Shown: positions 1 through 9,507, numbered from the stretch's first letter. The stretch: DNA of 64,000 nucleotides from Bacillus sp. FJAT-45037 (GCF_002797325.1 NZ_KZ454938.1:2678267-2742266), one strand, 5' to 3'. Notes: generated by a model not told the origin, from the sequence alone. Made by a program: numbers and translations.

Positions 1-1
1 G

Positions 2-379
2 CACTCTGGTGCCACTGCAAATTATAGAGTTGTTTCGCGCCCAACAATGGGAACATCGTTACAAATCATTGACTCGCATGAATCAACAAATGGTTTATGG
101 TACCGTGTTAATGTTTCATCAACAGTAAAGGGTTGGATCTTCAGCGGTGACGTCTCTTCTACTCAAGTTAACGCTCCAACTCAAGCTATCACAACAACTA
201 CTGTTAACATACGTAGAGGAGCTACTACTGGCTATGCTTCTGTACAAACGGTCCCTAGATCGACAACACTAAAGTATCTCGGTGATTTTACAAATAACGC
301 TGGAGAACTTTGGTACAATGTTGAGACATCCACTGGAACTAGAGGGTGGATCATCGCTACTCACGCTGAGGTAAGATAA
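2..379 (+). CDS. SH3-domain cell-wall protein, C-terminal part (5' end outside window)
   Basis: The reading frame is already open at base 2, so this is the end of a longer gene; the first ATG inside the window (47) lies within a conserved domain. Visible are the end of one SH3-like unit and a complete second unit (pattern V-N-I-R-R-G-A ... W-Y-N-V-E-T ... R-G-W-I). Bacterial SH3 units of this kind usually bind peptidoglycan. The stop codon at 377-379 touches the ATG of the SpoIID-like gene, and both proteins share the same SH3 style, so they are probably co-transcribed and translationally coupled. The catalytic part, if any, lies outside the window. Confidence 0.75.
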   Translation, partial: HSGATANYRVVSRPTMGTSLQIIDSHESTNGLWYRVNVSSTVKGWIFSGDVSSTQVNAPTQAITTTTVNIRRGATTGYASVQTVPRSTTLKYLGDFTNNAGELWYNVETSTGTRGWIIATHAEVR

Positions 380-1903
380 ATGAAAATTAAAGGATTACAA
401 TTTCTACTCATTTTCGGACTATGCCTTTTTGTATTTCAAAGTGAGGCTCGTGCTTTTACTTCCGCACCTTATCAAAAGCCAGTAACAGTTACATTAGATA
501 CAAACGGAAATTCATTCCCTGTTGTTTTAAATGGTCTTTATGAATTGCATAATCGATCGACTAACGAGAAAGTATTATTACAACCTGGCACTTCCATTAC
601 GATCTCACGTAATGGATCAAATATTACTTTGCAAACATTGGGTAGAACCTATCAATCTCCAAATGGATTTACAATTCAAGAGATGAAAGGCAACAACCAA
701 ATCAATACATTTAGTAGCGCAACAACTATGAGACGAGGAGCACTCTCTTCTTATGATGCTGTCACTGAACTGTATCGAGGAGAAGCTGCTAAATATCTAG
801 GACAGTTTACCAATAATCACGGACAGCTATGGTTCAACATTGAAACAAGCACGGGACAACGTGGTTGGGTACCTGCAACAACTACATTCCAACCAAGGAA
901 CATACCTACTCTAGCATTAGCCACTTACAAAAATAGACAATACCGTGGCACCTTAGAATTCACAACAAATGGAGCGTCTATTCGTACGGTGAATCGTCTT
1001 GATATTGAAGAATACTTAAAAGGTGTTGTCCCTGGTGAAATGCCTCCTAGTTGGCACCTCGAAGCTTTGAAGGCTCAAGCAATAGCTGCACGTAGTTATG
1101 CTCTAAATACAATGAACCTAACAACTACACCTGCTAGCCAAGTTTACGGAGGGTACACATCGGAACATCCGCGCTCTAACCAAGCAGTTGATGAAACAAA
1201 AAAGAGAATTGTGTCTTACAATGGTAAACCAGTCCAAGCCTTTTTCTTCTCTACAAGTGGTGGACGTACAGCTAACATTGGTGATGTATGGAACTCTAGT
1301 CAATCAACATTTCCGTATTTTGCATCGGTAAATGACCCTTACGAGAACTCACCTCATGGATCGTGGACTGAATCTTATAATTCTAGAACATTATTAGATC
1401 AGTTTGGGTTTGGACCTTCTGCGATTTTACTAGATATTCAAGTTAATAAATCGGGACAAAATGGTGAAGTTCGAGCGGTTACGCTTCACACAACAGCTGG
1501 AAATAAGACGATCACAGGAAATGAAAATCAAATTCGAAGAATCTTTCCAAGTGCGTCGGCTTATGGATTCCTTCGGTCAAATTGGTTTGACTTAGCTTCT
1601 AACCAATCCTATACGGTTCAGAACGCTAACAACCAACAAAAGCAGTTTAGTGTGAAAGGTCAACAAGTTCAAACGGCTACTGGAATCTCTACAATAACGT
1701 CAGACCAAGTTCATATTCAGTCAGCAACAGGAACTGCTCAGCTAACTGACTCTGACCCACGTTCTATTGTTCTTACTGGTAAAGGTTGGGGACATCGTAT
1801 TGGAATGAGTCAATATGGGGCAAAAGGTTTTGCTGAACAAGGTCGTTCCGCTGAACAAATTCTAAGACATTACTATACCGGCACAACCATTAGCCAGTAT
1901 TAA
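380..1903 (+). CDS. Exported SpoIID/LytB-domain protein with SH3 unit
   Basis: 507 residues. A signal peptide (about 1-25, cleavage near A-R-A-F) is followed by an SH3-like unit at about 105-170 and a SpoIID/LytB domain from about 190 to the end. Diagnostic motifs are V-V-P-G-E-M-P-P-S-W, then A-L-K-A-Q-A-I-A-A-R-S-Y-A, and near the C-terminus G-W-G-H-R-I-G-M-S-Q-Y-G-A. SpoIID cleaves denuded glycan strands during engulfment; LytB (CwbA) modulates the LytC amidase. The extra SH3 unit and the wall-enzyme neighbourhood favour a vegetative, LytB-like role. The start directly follows the upstream stop. A strong bidirectional terminator follows the gene. Confidence 0.85.
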   Translation: MKIKGLQFLLIFGLCLFVFQSEARAFTSAPYQKPVTVTLDTNGNSFPVVLNGLYELHNRSTNEKVLLQPGTSITISRNGSNITLQTLGRTYQSPNGFTIQEMKGNNQINTFSSATTMRRGALSSYDAVTELYRGEAAKYLGQFTNNHGQLWFNIETSTGQRGWVPATTTFQPRNIPTLALATYKNRQYRGTLEFTTNGASIRTVNRLDIEEYLKGVVPGEMPPSWHLEALKAQAIAARSYALNTMNLTTTPASQVYGGYTSEHPRSNQAVDETKKRIVSYNGKPVQAFFFSTSGGRTANIGDVWNSSQSTFPYFASVNDPYENSPHGSWTESYNSRTLLDQFGFGPSAILLDIQVNKSGQNGEVRAVTLHTTAGNKTITGNENQIRRIFPSASAYGFLRSNWFDLASNQSYTVQNANNQQKQFSVKGQQVQTATGISTITSDQVHIQSATGTAQLTDSDPRSIVLTGKGWGHRIGMSQYGAKGFAEQGRSAEQILRHYYTGTTISQY

Positions 1904-1921
1904 TGATCACAATAACTAAAG

Positions 1922-1958
1922 AAATCCTCAATCATCTTATTCAGATGATTGAGGATTT
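1922..1958. terminator. Bidirectional rho-independent terminator
   Basis: Perfect 15-bp stem (1922-1936 with 1944-1958) and 7-nt loop, with T or A runs on both sides. It serves the SpoIID-like gene from the left and the convergent glycan operon from the right. Confidence 0.9.
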
Positions 1959-1963
1959 TTATA

Positions 1964-3331
1964 TTATCTAAGTCTAATTCTATCTTTCCCTTCTTGATAC
2001 ACTCGTTTCACAATGAGAATACCAATTGTCAGAACAGTGACTGCAATCCATAAAGGATTATAGAGAAAGTCTGTAAAACCTCCTACTAATGTTCTTGGGA
2101 TGTTAATCGTAAAAAAGATAAACAATGCAATATAGATTGGGTGCTTTGGCAACCTTAAAAAGATCATATACATGAGTTGCAACAGCAAACCTATATATAT
2201 CGTACCTAATATCACACCTGCATATCTAAAATTCGCATAAGCTTCCGCTGCATAGATTGTATTTAATACGCCACCTGTCCCATCCTCCACTCGGTTAGGA
2301 AAATAGTATTCCAACGTTAATCTCGCTGAGCGGACATGCTCCACATCGTATAATGACAACATACTTGAGGGCAAGCTTGCACCGTTAAGGTATGGAACAA
2401 ATTGACCGAACAAATCAAGGTGAAGGAAAAATGGAGCAATTTGAGCTAATATTAAGCGACCTATAGGTCCAGAGTTATAAGAGAGGAATTGGTTAAGGTC
2501 TCTTACATCCTGAATGAATACATACATGATGATAATCCCAATAACTCCTACTGATAGCATTGCAAAAATACGTCTTGCACTCAAGCGTATGTGTCCAATA
2601 TATAAAGCTGTTAGAAGAAGCATTAGGAAATAGAAGAAGATTGGTGCTTTTGCTAAATTATAGACATTAATTAAAATTGAGGAAAAAAATAATACAACAA
2701 ACCAAATTCTCCACTTAGGGTCTTTAGTAAATGTACCGTATACATAAGCAATGATGGATAACAATGGGACGAGGTTAATCGCAAGAATGTTACGAATTAA
2801 CACATTCCCTCCAAAGTTACGGCTCGAATCAATTCTCATTTGCGCTAACTCTGTACTAGTAGCCCCTGTTAGTAAACCGATCAAAGGGATCTGGTTTAAC
2901 ATTAGAAAGGTATACAGCACTGCACTTACACCAATTAAAGAAACGGCAGAAAATACGATAAACAATACGTGTTGACTTTTACTCTCTTCGAATATGACTG
3001 GTTTTTTTAAGTATCCATTCAATTCTTTCTTTGCATCAAATCCTAGTATAGAAGCAACAGCAACCATTGTAGCTGGCAGAAGAATCATAATTAAAATAAT
3101 AAGCCAATAACCAATTTCCCTTACTCCATCATCACGTATCCTTGCAATCATATAATGCTGATCAACATTTAAGACAATTAGTAATGCCCCAATAAAGCAC
3201 GTAATAAATAAGGAATAATAAAAAACAATCGATAGCATATTAGGCTTTAGTAATGATAAACTTCCGGAGGCCTTGCGAAAGAGGAAGATCGATAAAAGTA
3301 AAGTAAAAAACCAGATGATGATATATAGCAT
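1964..3331 (-). CDS. Oligosaccharide repeat-unit polymerase (Wzy-like membrane protein)
   Basis: About 455 residues and almost entirely hydrophobic, with roughly ten to twelve predicted membrane segments and a larger outward loop around residues 270-370, as in the O-antigen polymerase/oligosaccharide repeat-unit polymerase families. Such proteins join lipid-linked repeats outside the membrane. An in-frame ATG at 3337 directly abuts the AGGGGGAG ribosome site; the ATG at 3331 has correct 6-nt spacing and was chosen. It is the last gene of the minus-strand operon that supplies UDP-ManNAc3NAcA and a Wzz-like protein, which supports polymerase over flippase. Sequence conservation in this family is poor, so the call relies on topology and context. 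Confidence 0.7.
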   Translation of the reverse strand: MLYIIIWFFTLLLSIFLFRKASGSLSLLKPNMLSIVFYYSLFITCFIGALLIVLNVDQHYMIARIRDDGVREIGYWLIILIMILLPATMVAVASILGFDAKKELNGYLKKPVIFEESKSQHVLFIVFSAVSLIGVSAVLYTFLMLNQIPLIGLLTGATSTELAQMRIDSSRNFGGNVLIRNILAINLVPLLSIIAYVYGTFTKDPKWRIWFVVLFFSSILINVYNLAKAPIFFYFLMLLLTALYIGHIRLSARRIFAMLSVGVIGIIIMYVFIQDVRDLNQFLSYNSGPIGRLILAQIAPFFLHLDLFGQFVPYLNGASLPSSMLSLYDVEHVRSARLTLEYYFPNRVEDGTGGVLNTIYAAEAYANFRYAGVILGTIYIGLLLQLMYMIFLRLPKHPIYIALFIFFTINIPRTLVGGFTDFLYNPLWIAVTVLTIGILIVKRVYQEGKDRIRLR

Positions 3332-3368
3332 TACCATCTCCCCCTTCGCTTAATTTCTATCTTCATAT

Positions 3369-4430
3369 TTATTTTTTGTTCATCTCAATATAAGAGACAA
3401 TTTTTTTTGATGCTTCTCCATCACCAAAAGCATTAAGGTACTTAGGAGAAACTTCAGCTTCTATTGCTGCCATTATCTGCTGGGGATTCGCTCCAACTAA
3501 AATATTGGCTTTACCTTCAAGTGTCTCTACCCACTCCGTCTCATCTCTAAGAGTAATGCAAGGAACTTTCATGAAGTAAGCTTCTTTCTGAACACCGCCT
3601 GAATCAGTTAAAATCTTCTTAGCGTGCTTCTCTAGCGTTAACATATCTAGGTATCCTACTGGATCAATAATTTTCAAGTCAGCGATTTCTGTAAGGTCAA
3701 TTCCCATATCAACTAACTTATGTTTTGTTCTTGGATGAATTGGCCATACTTTTGTACCATCTATATCAGAAAAAGCAGCAAGGATGTTCTTCATTCTTTC
3801 TTCATTATCAGTATTCTCTGCGCGATGAACAGTAATAAGATAATAATCACCCTCATCTACCCCTATATCGCTCAACAGATGACTATCTTGATTTAATTTT
3901 TGGTTATACATAACTGCATCATACATAACATCGCCTACATTTTCCACACCTTGATGAATGTTTTCATCATGAAGATTATTAACAGCGGTCTCTGTTGGAC
4001 AGAAGAGATAGGTTGATACATGGTCTGTCATAATACGATTAACTTCTTCCGGCATTTTTTTATTGAAGCTACGTAACCCAGCTTCAATGTGTATAACTGG
4101 AATATGCATCTTTGCAGCGGCAAGTGAACCAGCAAGTGTCGAATTTGTATCCCCATAAACGAGGACATAATCTGGCTTTTCGTCTATAAGGATTTCTTCG
4201 ATCTGAATGAGCATCTCACCTGTTTGCTTTCCGTGATGACCAGAGCCTACCCCTAGATGATAGTCAGGTTTTGGAATGTGTAACTCATCAAAGAAAATAT
4301 CCGACATATTCGCATCATAATGTTGTCCCGTATGAATAATGATCTCGTGATGGCTTTTACGAATTTCGCGTGAGACTGGTGCAGCTTTTATAAATTGCGG
4401 TCTTGCTCCTAAGATTGTAACAATCTTCAT
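3369..4430 (-). CDS. wbpI: Non-hydrolysing UDP-N-acetylglucosamine-type 2-epimerase (WbpI/MnaA family)
   Basis: 353 residues. N-terminal I-L-G-A-R-P-Q-F-I-K-A-A and later H-I-E-A-G-L-R-S, I-T-V-H-R-A-E-N and L-T-D-S-G-G-V-Q-K-E-A are signature motifs of non-hydrolysing UDP-HexNAc 2-epimerases. MnaA/WecB makes UDP-ManNAc; WbpI epimerises UDP-GlcNAc3NAcA to UDP-ManNAc3NAcA. Because WbpA-, WbpB-, WbpE- and WbpD-like genes lie directly upstream in the same operon, the WbpI role is preferred. Substrate specificity cannot be read from the sequence alone. Confidence 0.85.
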   Translation of the reverse strand: MKIVTILGARPQFIKAAPVSREIRKSHHEIIIHTGQHYDANMSDIFFDELHIPKPDYHLGVGSGHHGKQTGEMLIQIEEILIDEKPDYVLVYGDTNSTLAGSLAAAKMHIPVIHIEAGLRSFNKKMPEEVNRIMTDHVSTYLFCPTETAVNNLHDENIHQGVENVGDVMYDAVMYNQKLNQDSHLLSDIGVDEGDYYLITVHRAENTDNEERMKNILAAFSDIDGTKVWPIHPRTKHKLVDMGIDLTEIADLKIIDPVGYLDMLTLEKHAKKILTDSGGVQKEAYFMKVPCITLRDETEWVETLEGKANILVGANPQQIMAAIEAEVSPKYLNAFGDGEASKKIVSYIEMNKK

Positions 4431-4490
4431 AGTACGCCCCTTTATTGCTAAGAATTTAATTAATATATCTAGTTTACATTGTGTGTTATT

Positions 4491-5231
4491 TTAATTGTGT
4501 TCAAGTAATTCACGTTCTGGTACATCTCGAAGTTCTTTCGCTGGAAAACCTTTCATAACTTTCTTAGGTGCAGTGTCTTTCGTAAGTAAAGCACCTGCTG
4601 CTACGAAGGTTTCTTCTGCTACAGTTACACCAGGTAAAATGATCGATGCCCCGCCAATTCTTGCACCTTTTTTAATTGTAGCACCTTTAATTTGGTCAAA
4701 ACGCTCTTCAGTACGACCCATAAAATTATCATTAGTTGTCGTTACGCAGGGTGCAATAAACACTCGTTCTTCTAATGTAGAGTAAGCTGTAATGTAGCTA
4801 TTTGATTGAATTTTTGACCGAGAACCAATTGTAACAGAGTTTTCAACTACGACATTTTGACCGACCACGACCATATCATCAAGTTGGACTTTCTCTCTCA
4901 CGCTTGCAAGATCTGCAATTAAGCAGTCATTTCCTATAATAGATCCTCGATACACGACACAGTTAGCTCCAAATGTAACATTCTCTCCAATCACAAGTGG
5001 TGGAAGCGAACCATCTAGTTTTACTGTACTTGTTTTAGCTGGCTTGGGTGGCTTACCCAATACCGCTCCATCTGCAATGGTTGTTCCTGATCCGATCTTC
5101 GTACCCTCATGAATTGTTACTCGATTTCCTACAATCACATTTTTACCTAGCTCTACATCTTTTTCAATCACTGTAAAAGAACCTATTTTAACAGATTCGT
5201 CTAGTTGAACTGAAGAATCGATAGCATTCAT
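4491..5231 (-). CDS. wbpD: Left-handed beta-helix acetyltransferase (WbpD/WlbB-like)
   Basis: 246 residues dominated by hexapeptide repeats of the [I/V]-G-x-x form, which build a left-handed beta helix. The loops contain T-T-N-D-N-F-M-G-R and G-A-R-I-G-G-A-S-I-I-L-P-G-V, as in UDP-amino-sugar N-acetyltransferases of the WbpD/WlbB type. In the pathway it would acetylate the 3-amino group of UDP-GlcNAc3NA using acetyl-CoA. It is longer than the classical WbpD, with extra N-terminal turns. It lies 13 bp behind the WbpA-like gene in the same operon. Confidence 0.8.
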   Translation of the reverse strand: MNAIDSSVQLDESVKIGSFTVIEKDVELGKNVIVGNRVTIHEGTKIGSGTTIADGAVLGKPPKPAKTSTVKLDGSLPPLVIGENVTFGANCVVYRGSIIGNDCLIADLASVREKVQLDDMVVVGQNVVVENSVTIGSRSKIQSNSYITAYSTLEERVFIAPCVTTTNDNFMGRTEERFDQIKGATIKKGARIGGASIILPGVTVAEETFVAAGALLTKDTAPKKVMKGFPAKELRDVPERELLEHN

Positions 5232-5244
5232 TAAAATCCCCCCA

Positions 5245-6558
5245 TTATAACTTGATGTATTTATTCGGTTTCTCTACATCCTTCAACACATTTCGCGTGT
5301 CAAATATAACTGGACTTTGCTCAGCAACAAGATGATAATCGACTGTCGTATGATCTGTTGTAATTAACACAAGATCAGCTGACTGTAATAACTCTTTTTC
5401 AAGTTGAATGGTTTCAACAATTTGGCCATCTAACTTAAAGCTTGGCACAAATGGATCCACTACCTTCGTATTAGCTCCTGCTTTATTCATCAATGATAAA
5501 ATTTTAAGCACCGGCGATTCACGCACATCATCAATATCTTTTTTATAAGCGACACCCAAAACAACAACCGTTGAACCATTTAGTGCTTTTCCATCCTCAT
5601 TCAGAATCTTCATAGAGCGGTCAACAACAAATTCTGGCATAGAGTTATTGATCTCCCCAGCAAGCTCGATTAGTTTTGTATGATAGTTGAATTCTCGAGC
5701 TTTCCAAGTAAGGTAGAACGGGTCAATTGGAATACAGTGACCACCAAGTCCAGGACCTGGATAAAACGCCATAAATCCGTAAGGTTTTGTCTTCGCTGCA
5801 TCAATGACTTCCCACACATCTATGCCCATACGTTCACAAAGAATAGCCATTTCATTTGCTAAAGCAATATTAATATGACGGAATGTATTTTCAAAAATCT
5901 TCTCCATCTCCGCTACTGCTGGAGATGATACTTCATGAATATCTCCCTCTAATACATGGCGATAAAGGGCCGCAGCAACTTTTGTACAAGCTTCTGTAAT
6001 TCCACCAACAACTTTTGGCGTGTTCTTCGTATTATAATCTTTGTTACCCGGATCGACACGCTCTGGTGAGTATGCGATAAAGATGGTTTCTCCACATTTA
6101 AAGCCTTGATTCTCTAGAGCAGGGCGAACAATCTCTTCTGTTGTTCCAGGGTATGTTGTCGACTCTAATACTACTAACATCCCTTCATGTGCATACTTAG
6201 CAATTTCATTGGCAGAGCTCTCGACATATGACGTATCCGGCTGCTGATAAATGTCTAAAGGTGTAGGCACACAAATAGCAACAGCATCAACTTCGGTAAT
6301 ACGCGCATAATCTGTTGTTGCTTCAAGTTGTCCAGATTTAACAATTTCAGACAATTCTTCATCGACGACGTCTCCAATATAGTTAACTCCGTCATTAACT
6401 TGTTGAACGCGCGAGTCTTGAACATCAAATCCAATGACCTTATAGCCTGATTTAGCTTTCTCAACAGCAAGCGGAAGACCTACGTATCCTAATCCGACTA
6501 CCCCTATAACCGCTTCTTTATTATCAATTTTATTTAATAATGCTTCATGAATTGTCAT
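5245..6558 (-). CDS. wbpA: UDP-N-acetyl-D-glucosamine 6-dehydrogenase (WbpA-like)
   Basis: 437 residues. The Rossmann motif G-V-V-G-L-G-Y-V-G-L-P-L lies at about 20-31, followed by Y-S-P-E-R-V-D-P-G and the active-site G-L-G-G-H-C-I-P-I-D-P, whose Cys forms the thioester intermediate. The H-C-I-P-I-D form is typical of UDP-HexNAc dehydrogenases (WbpA/WbpO/TviB), whereas the Ugd gene elsewhere in this window has the S-C-F-P-K-D form. It makes UDP-GlcNAcA with NAD+, the first committed step. The ATG overlaps the stop of the WbpB-like gene by one base (TAATG), implying coupled translation. Confidence 0.9.
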   Translation of the reverse strand: MTIHEALLNKIDNKEAVIGVVGLGYVGLPLAVEKAKSGYKVIGFDVQDSRVQQVNDGVNYIGDVVDEELSEIVKSGQLEATTDYARITEVDAVAICVPTPLDIYQQPDTSYVESSANEIAKYAHEGMLVVLESTTYPGTTEEIVRPALENQGFKCGETIFIAYSPERVDPGNKDYNTKNTPKVVGGITEACTKVAAALYRHVLEGDIHEVSSPAVAEMEKIFENTFRHINIALANEMAILCERMGIDVWEVIDAAKTKPYGFMAFYPGPGLGGHCIPIDPFYLTWKAREFNYHTKLIELAGEINNSMPEFVVDRSMKILNEDGKALNGSTVVVLGVAYKKDIDDVRESPVLKILSLMNKAGANTKVVDPFVPSFKLDGQIVETIQLEKELLQSADLVLITTDHTTVDYHLVAEQSPVIFDTRNVLKDVEKPNKYIKL

Positions 6559-7592
6559 TATTTATTAACCCCTTCCAGAGCTGCTATTTCTAATTTTTTA
6601 CCTTCTTCTGCGGACCTTAACATTACCTCAATTAATTGAACTGGGGCAAGACCGTCCTCACCTGAAACAATGGGTGTTCGATTTTCTTCTATAGCTGAGA
6701 CCATATCTTCAATAATCCATTGATGCCCTGGCTTGCCAAACGGATTATCTTCAATAGCATGTTTAAGCTCTAAAGCTTCTTCATTAGTTACATCCTCAAA
6801 ATCCCATGTCTTAATGAAATTAGCTGTCATTCCTGATACTACTGCACTTCCTGTTTCCCCGAAAATCGACAATGATTCTTCAAGGTTCTTAGGATAAATT
6901 GTAGTGGCTGCTTCAATGGTTCCTAAAGCCCCATTCTCAAATTCAACAACACCCGTTGCTAAGTCTTCAGCTTCAATCTTACGTAAGCGGGTTGTTGCCA
7001 TTGCTTGAACAGACTTAACAGGCCCCATTAACCAAAGCATTAGATCAAGGTTATGAATGGCTTGGTTCATCAATACACCACCATCAAATTTCTTAGTCCC
7101 TCTCCACTCTGCTTGGTCATAATAGGCCTGATTTCGATTCCAACGCACAGTAGAATTTGCATGACTTAATGTACCGAAAGAACCCTCAAGCATTTTCTTT
7201 TCCATTGCTTGAATTGCGGGTCTAAAACGATTCGGATGAACAACTGATAACTTAACTCCGTTCTCCTCCGTTACTCGAATCATCTCTTTAGCATCTTCTA
7301 CCGTTAATGCCATAGGCTTCTCAACGATAACGTGCTTACCGTGTGCAGCGACAACCTTAGTCAACCTTAGATGCAATCCAGATGGAACACAAATGTTAAC
7401 AACATCTAAGTTCTCTTCTTCTGTAAGCATCTTTTCAAGATCAGTAAATTTAGTGTAATCTCCATTGAAATCAATTAGACGTTCTTCATTTGTGTCACAT
7501 ATTGCAACAAGTTTAGCATTATCTGCTTGATTGATTGCTTCGATATGTTTTTTAGAAATATGGCCCATTCCTACTATGGCAAAATTAATCAC
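6558..7592 (-). CDS. wbpB: Gfo/Idh/MocA oxidoreductase (WbpB-like UDP-GlcNAcA 3-dehydrogenase)
   Basis: About 344 residues. N-terminal A-I-V-G-M-G-H-I-S-K-K-H nucleotide fold, then H-V-I-V-E-K-P-M-A-L (the Gfo/Idh E-K-P motif) and H-P-N-R-F-R-P, plus G-G-V-L-M-N-Q-A-I-H-N-L-D-L. WbpB oxidises C3 of UDP-GlcNAcA to the 3-keto sugar that the aminotransferase uses. The GTG at 7592 is chosen because AAGGAG lies 8 nt upstream and the longer in-frame starts do not have one; this GTG overlaps the end of the Wzz-like gene (GTGATTAA). Context gives the specific assignment. Confidence 0.83.
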   Translation of the reverse strand: MINFAIVGMGHISKKHIEAINQADNAKLVAICDTNEERLIDFNGDYTKFTDLEKMLTEEENLDVVNICVPSGLHLRLTKVVAAHGKHVIVEKPMALTVEDAKEMIRVTEENGVKLSVVHPNRFRPAIQAMEKKMLEGSFGTLSHANSTVRWNRNQAYYDQAEWRGTKKFDGGVLMNQAIHNLDLMLWLMGPVKSVQAMATTRLRKIEAEDLATGVVEFENGALGTIEAATTIYPKNLEESLSIFGETGSAVVSGMTANFIKTWDFEDVTNEEALELKHAIEDNPFGKPGHQWIIEDMVSAIEENRTPIVSGEDGLAPVQLIEVMLRSAEEGKKLEIAALEGVNK

Positions 7593-8337
7593 GATATACA
7601 CTCCTTCTTGCATCAAAAATGTATTTCCATAAGACTAGTGCAATAAGCGTCATAAATAATCCTAAGGCTAGCCCAACAATCATATTTGGTATAAGGTAAC
7701 TAGGCTCTTGTTTAACTGTAATCGTTAGTTTTTCTGGCTGCTCAAAAAACAGTAAGTCTGTCTGCATGCGCCCAACACGAAGTATATAGTTATTAATATC
7801 ATCGCGTGTCATGTAAAGTAATTCTAAGTAGACTTCTTGCAAATCAATTGAAATGCTCTCATCTGCCATTTTCTCCTCATAGAGAGCAATGGAATCTCGT
7901 GTTGATTCAATGAGATTTTCAGTATTTTCAATAGATCTCTCTGTAATTTGATAGCGTTCGTTATAAATAGCTAATAAATCTTGCTCAAATTTCGTAGTCA
8001 AATTTTCGAGTCCATCTTTAATCACAGCGGGGTCTTCACCTATTAATTTAAATGAAATTACACTAGCCCGAGGAACACTAACAATCTTATTTGTTCCATC
8101 TGGTACTAACTCTGTGTACGCATCATTTACATTAATGAGCGTTGGGTCGGTAAACTGACTGTTGTCAATATCCCCAAGAAAGACCATACCTTCTCCCTCA
8201 TACATTCTGTCCTCGAGCACCGTTAATGCTGCTCCAATAGCTAACCCTAACAGAGGAAGAATAAGAAAATATATTTTTTTGTTATAAAAGAATTGAAGAT
8301 ATTCGTATAGTACAAACTGTTTTTTCTGATTATCCAT
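7585..8337 (-). CDS. Wzz-like polysaccharide co-polymerase
   Basis: 250 residues with two membrane segments, at about 23-41 and 213-236, enclosing an extracytoplasmic, coiled-coil-rich region. This is the standard topology of Wzz/PCP chain-length regulators. There is no C-terminal tyrosine kinase domain and no separate kinase gene nearby, so it resembles a PCP1-type protein. It sits between the aminotransferase and WbpB-like genes and overlaps the latter by 8 bases. Likely role: setting polymer length with the Wzy-like protein at 1964-3331. Confidence 0.75.
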   Translation of the reverse strand: MDNQKKQFVLYEYLQFFYNKKIYFLILPLLGLAIGAALTVLEDRMYEGEGMVFLGDIDNSQFTDPTLINVNDAYTELVPDGTNKIVSVPRASVISFKLIGEDPAVIKDGLENLTTKFEQDLLAIYNERYQITERSIENTENLIESTRDSIALYEEKMADESISIDLQEVYLELLYMTRDDINNYILRVGRMQTDLLFFEQPEKLTITVKQEPSYLIPNMIVGLALGLFMTLIALVLWKYIFDARRSVYRD

Positions 8338-8362
8338 TTTATCACCACAGATCTTTAATTAT

Positions 8363-8400
8363 AAATAAAAGAAAGAGAAGAGCTTCCCCTTCTTTTATTT
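8363..8400 (-). terminator. Possible internal terminator/attenuator after the aminotransferase gene
   Basis: On the minus strand an AAATAAAAGA / TCTTTTATTT stem encloses a short AAG-rich/CTT inner stem and overlaps the stop codon of the aminotransferase gene. It may reduce read-through into the wzz-like gene. It is AU-rich and weak. Confidence 0.4.
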
Positions 8401-9507
8401 AGTAAAGAAATCTTTCATTTTTTCTACTACATACTTCTGCTGTTCTAACTTTAATTCTGGGAACATTGGTAAAGACAGTACCTCTTCGGCTGCTTTCTCA
8501 GTCTCGGGTAAGTCACCCTTTTTATATCCGTATTCTTCAAAAACAGGTTGAAGATGTAATGGTTTAGGATAATAAACCATCGAATCAATTCCATTTTCTT
8601 TCAAGAATGCTTGTAATTCTTCTCTTCTATCAGTCCGAATTGTGTACTGGTGAAATACATGGTAACGCTTGTCTAATTCGACCGGTGTTGTAATAACATC
8701 CCCGAGCTGCTCTTTAATCAATTGTGTGTAATTTGCTGCTTTCTCACGACGCAAAGAAGACCAACTATCTAAGTGCTTAAACTTAACATTTAAAACTGCT
8801 GCTTGTAGCTCATCGAGTCGGCTATTATAACCTAACACATGATGATAATACTTAGGCTTACTTCCATGAACACGCAATACACGAATCTTCTCGGCTACAT
8901 CTTCAGAATTCGTAATCACCATGCCACCGTCGCCATAAGCACCTAGGTTTTTTGTTGGAAAGAAGCTAAAGCAAGCAGTATCGCCCAACTCCCCTACTTT
9001 CTTTCCATCATATGTAGCACCAATTGCTTGAGCTGCATCTTCTACAATTGCAACATTGTGTTGATCAGCGACTTCACGAATTTTATCCATTTCCGCTGCT
9101 TGTCCATAGAGGTGAACTGGAATGATTGCCTTTGTTTTTTCCGTCACTACAGCTTCAATCTTGTGTGCGTCGATGTTATAAGAAATCGGGTCTATATCAA
9201 CAAAGACAGGCACTGCACCTAGACGTGCGATAGCTCCAACAGTTGCAAAGAATGTGAAAGAAGACGTGATAACCTCATCACCCTTACCGACCCCAACAGC
9301 TTGTAGTGAAAGTAATAATGCATCACTACCACTTGCAACCCCAATACCGTGATTGACATTGCTGTAAGATGCCACATCAGCCTCAAGTTGTTTAACATTG
9401 TCTCCTAAAATAAAACGTGATGATGACATCACTTCATCCATCGTTTTTATAATATCTTCTCGTAATACTTGATATTGTTCACTTAGATCTAACATCGGTA
9501 CTCTCAT
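8395..9507 (-). CDS. wbpE: DegT/DnrJ/EryC1/StrS aminotransferase (WbpE-like)
   Basis: 370 residues, PLP-dependent. Visible are G-V-A-S-G-S-D-A-L-L, the Asp segment V-E-D-A-A-Q-A-I-G-A and the PLP-lysine segment S-F-F-P-T-K-N-L-G-A-Y-G-D-G-G, all hallmarks of sugar aminotransferases of the DegT family. WbpE adds an amino group at C3 of the 3-keto UDP-GlcNAcA, with glutamate as donor. It is the first of the five sugar-pathway genes in transcription order, behind tagO. Confidence 0.88.
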   Translation of the reverse strand: MRVPMLDLSEQYQVLREDIIKTMDEVMSSSRFILGDNVKQLEADVASYSNVNHGIGVASGSDALLLSLQAVGVGKGDEVITSSFTFFATVGAIARLGAVPVFVDIDPISYNIDAHKIEAVVTEKTKAIIPVHLYGQAAEMDKIREVADQHNVAIVEDAAQAIGATYDGKKVGELGDTACFSFFPTKNLGAYGDGGMVITNSEDVAEKIRVLRVHGSKPKYYHHVLGYNSRLDELQAAVLNVKFKHLDSWSSLRREKAANYTQLIKEQLGDVITTPVELDKRYHVFHQYTIRTDRREELQAFLKENGIDSMVYYPKPLHLQPVFEEYGYKKGDLPETEKAAEEVLSLPMFPELKLEQQKYVVEKMKDFFTK

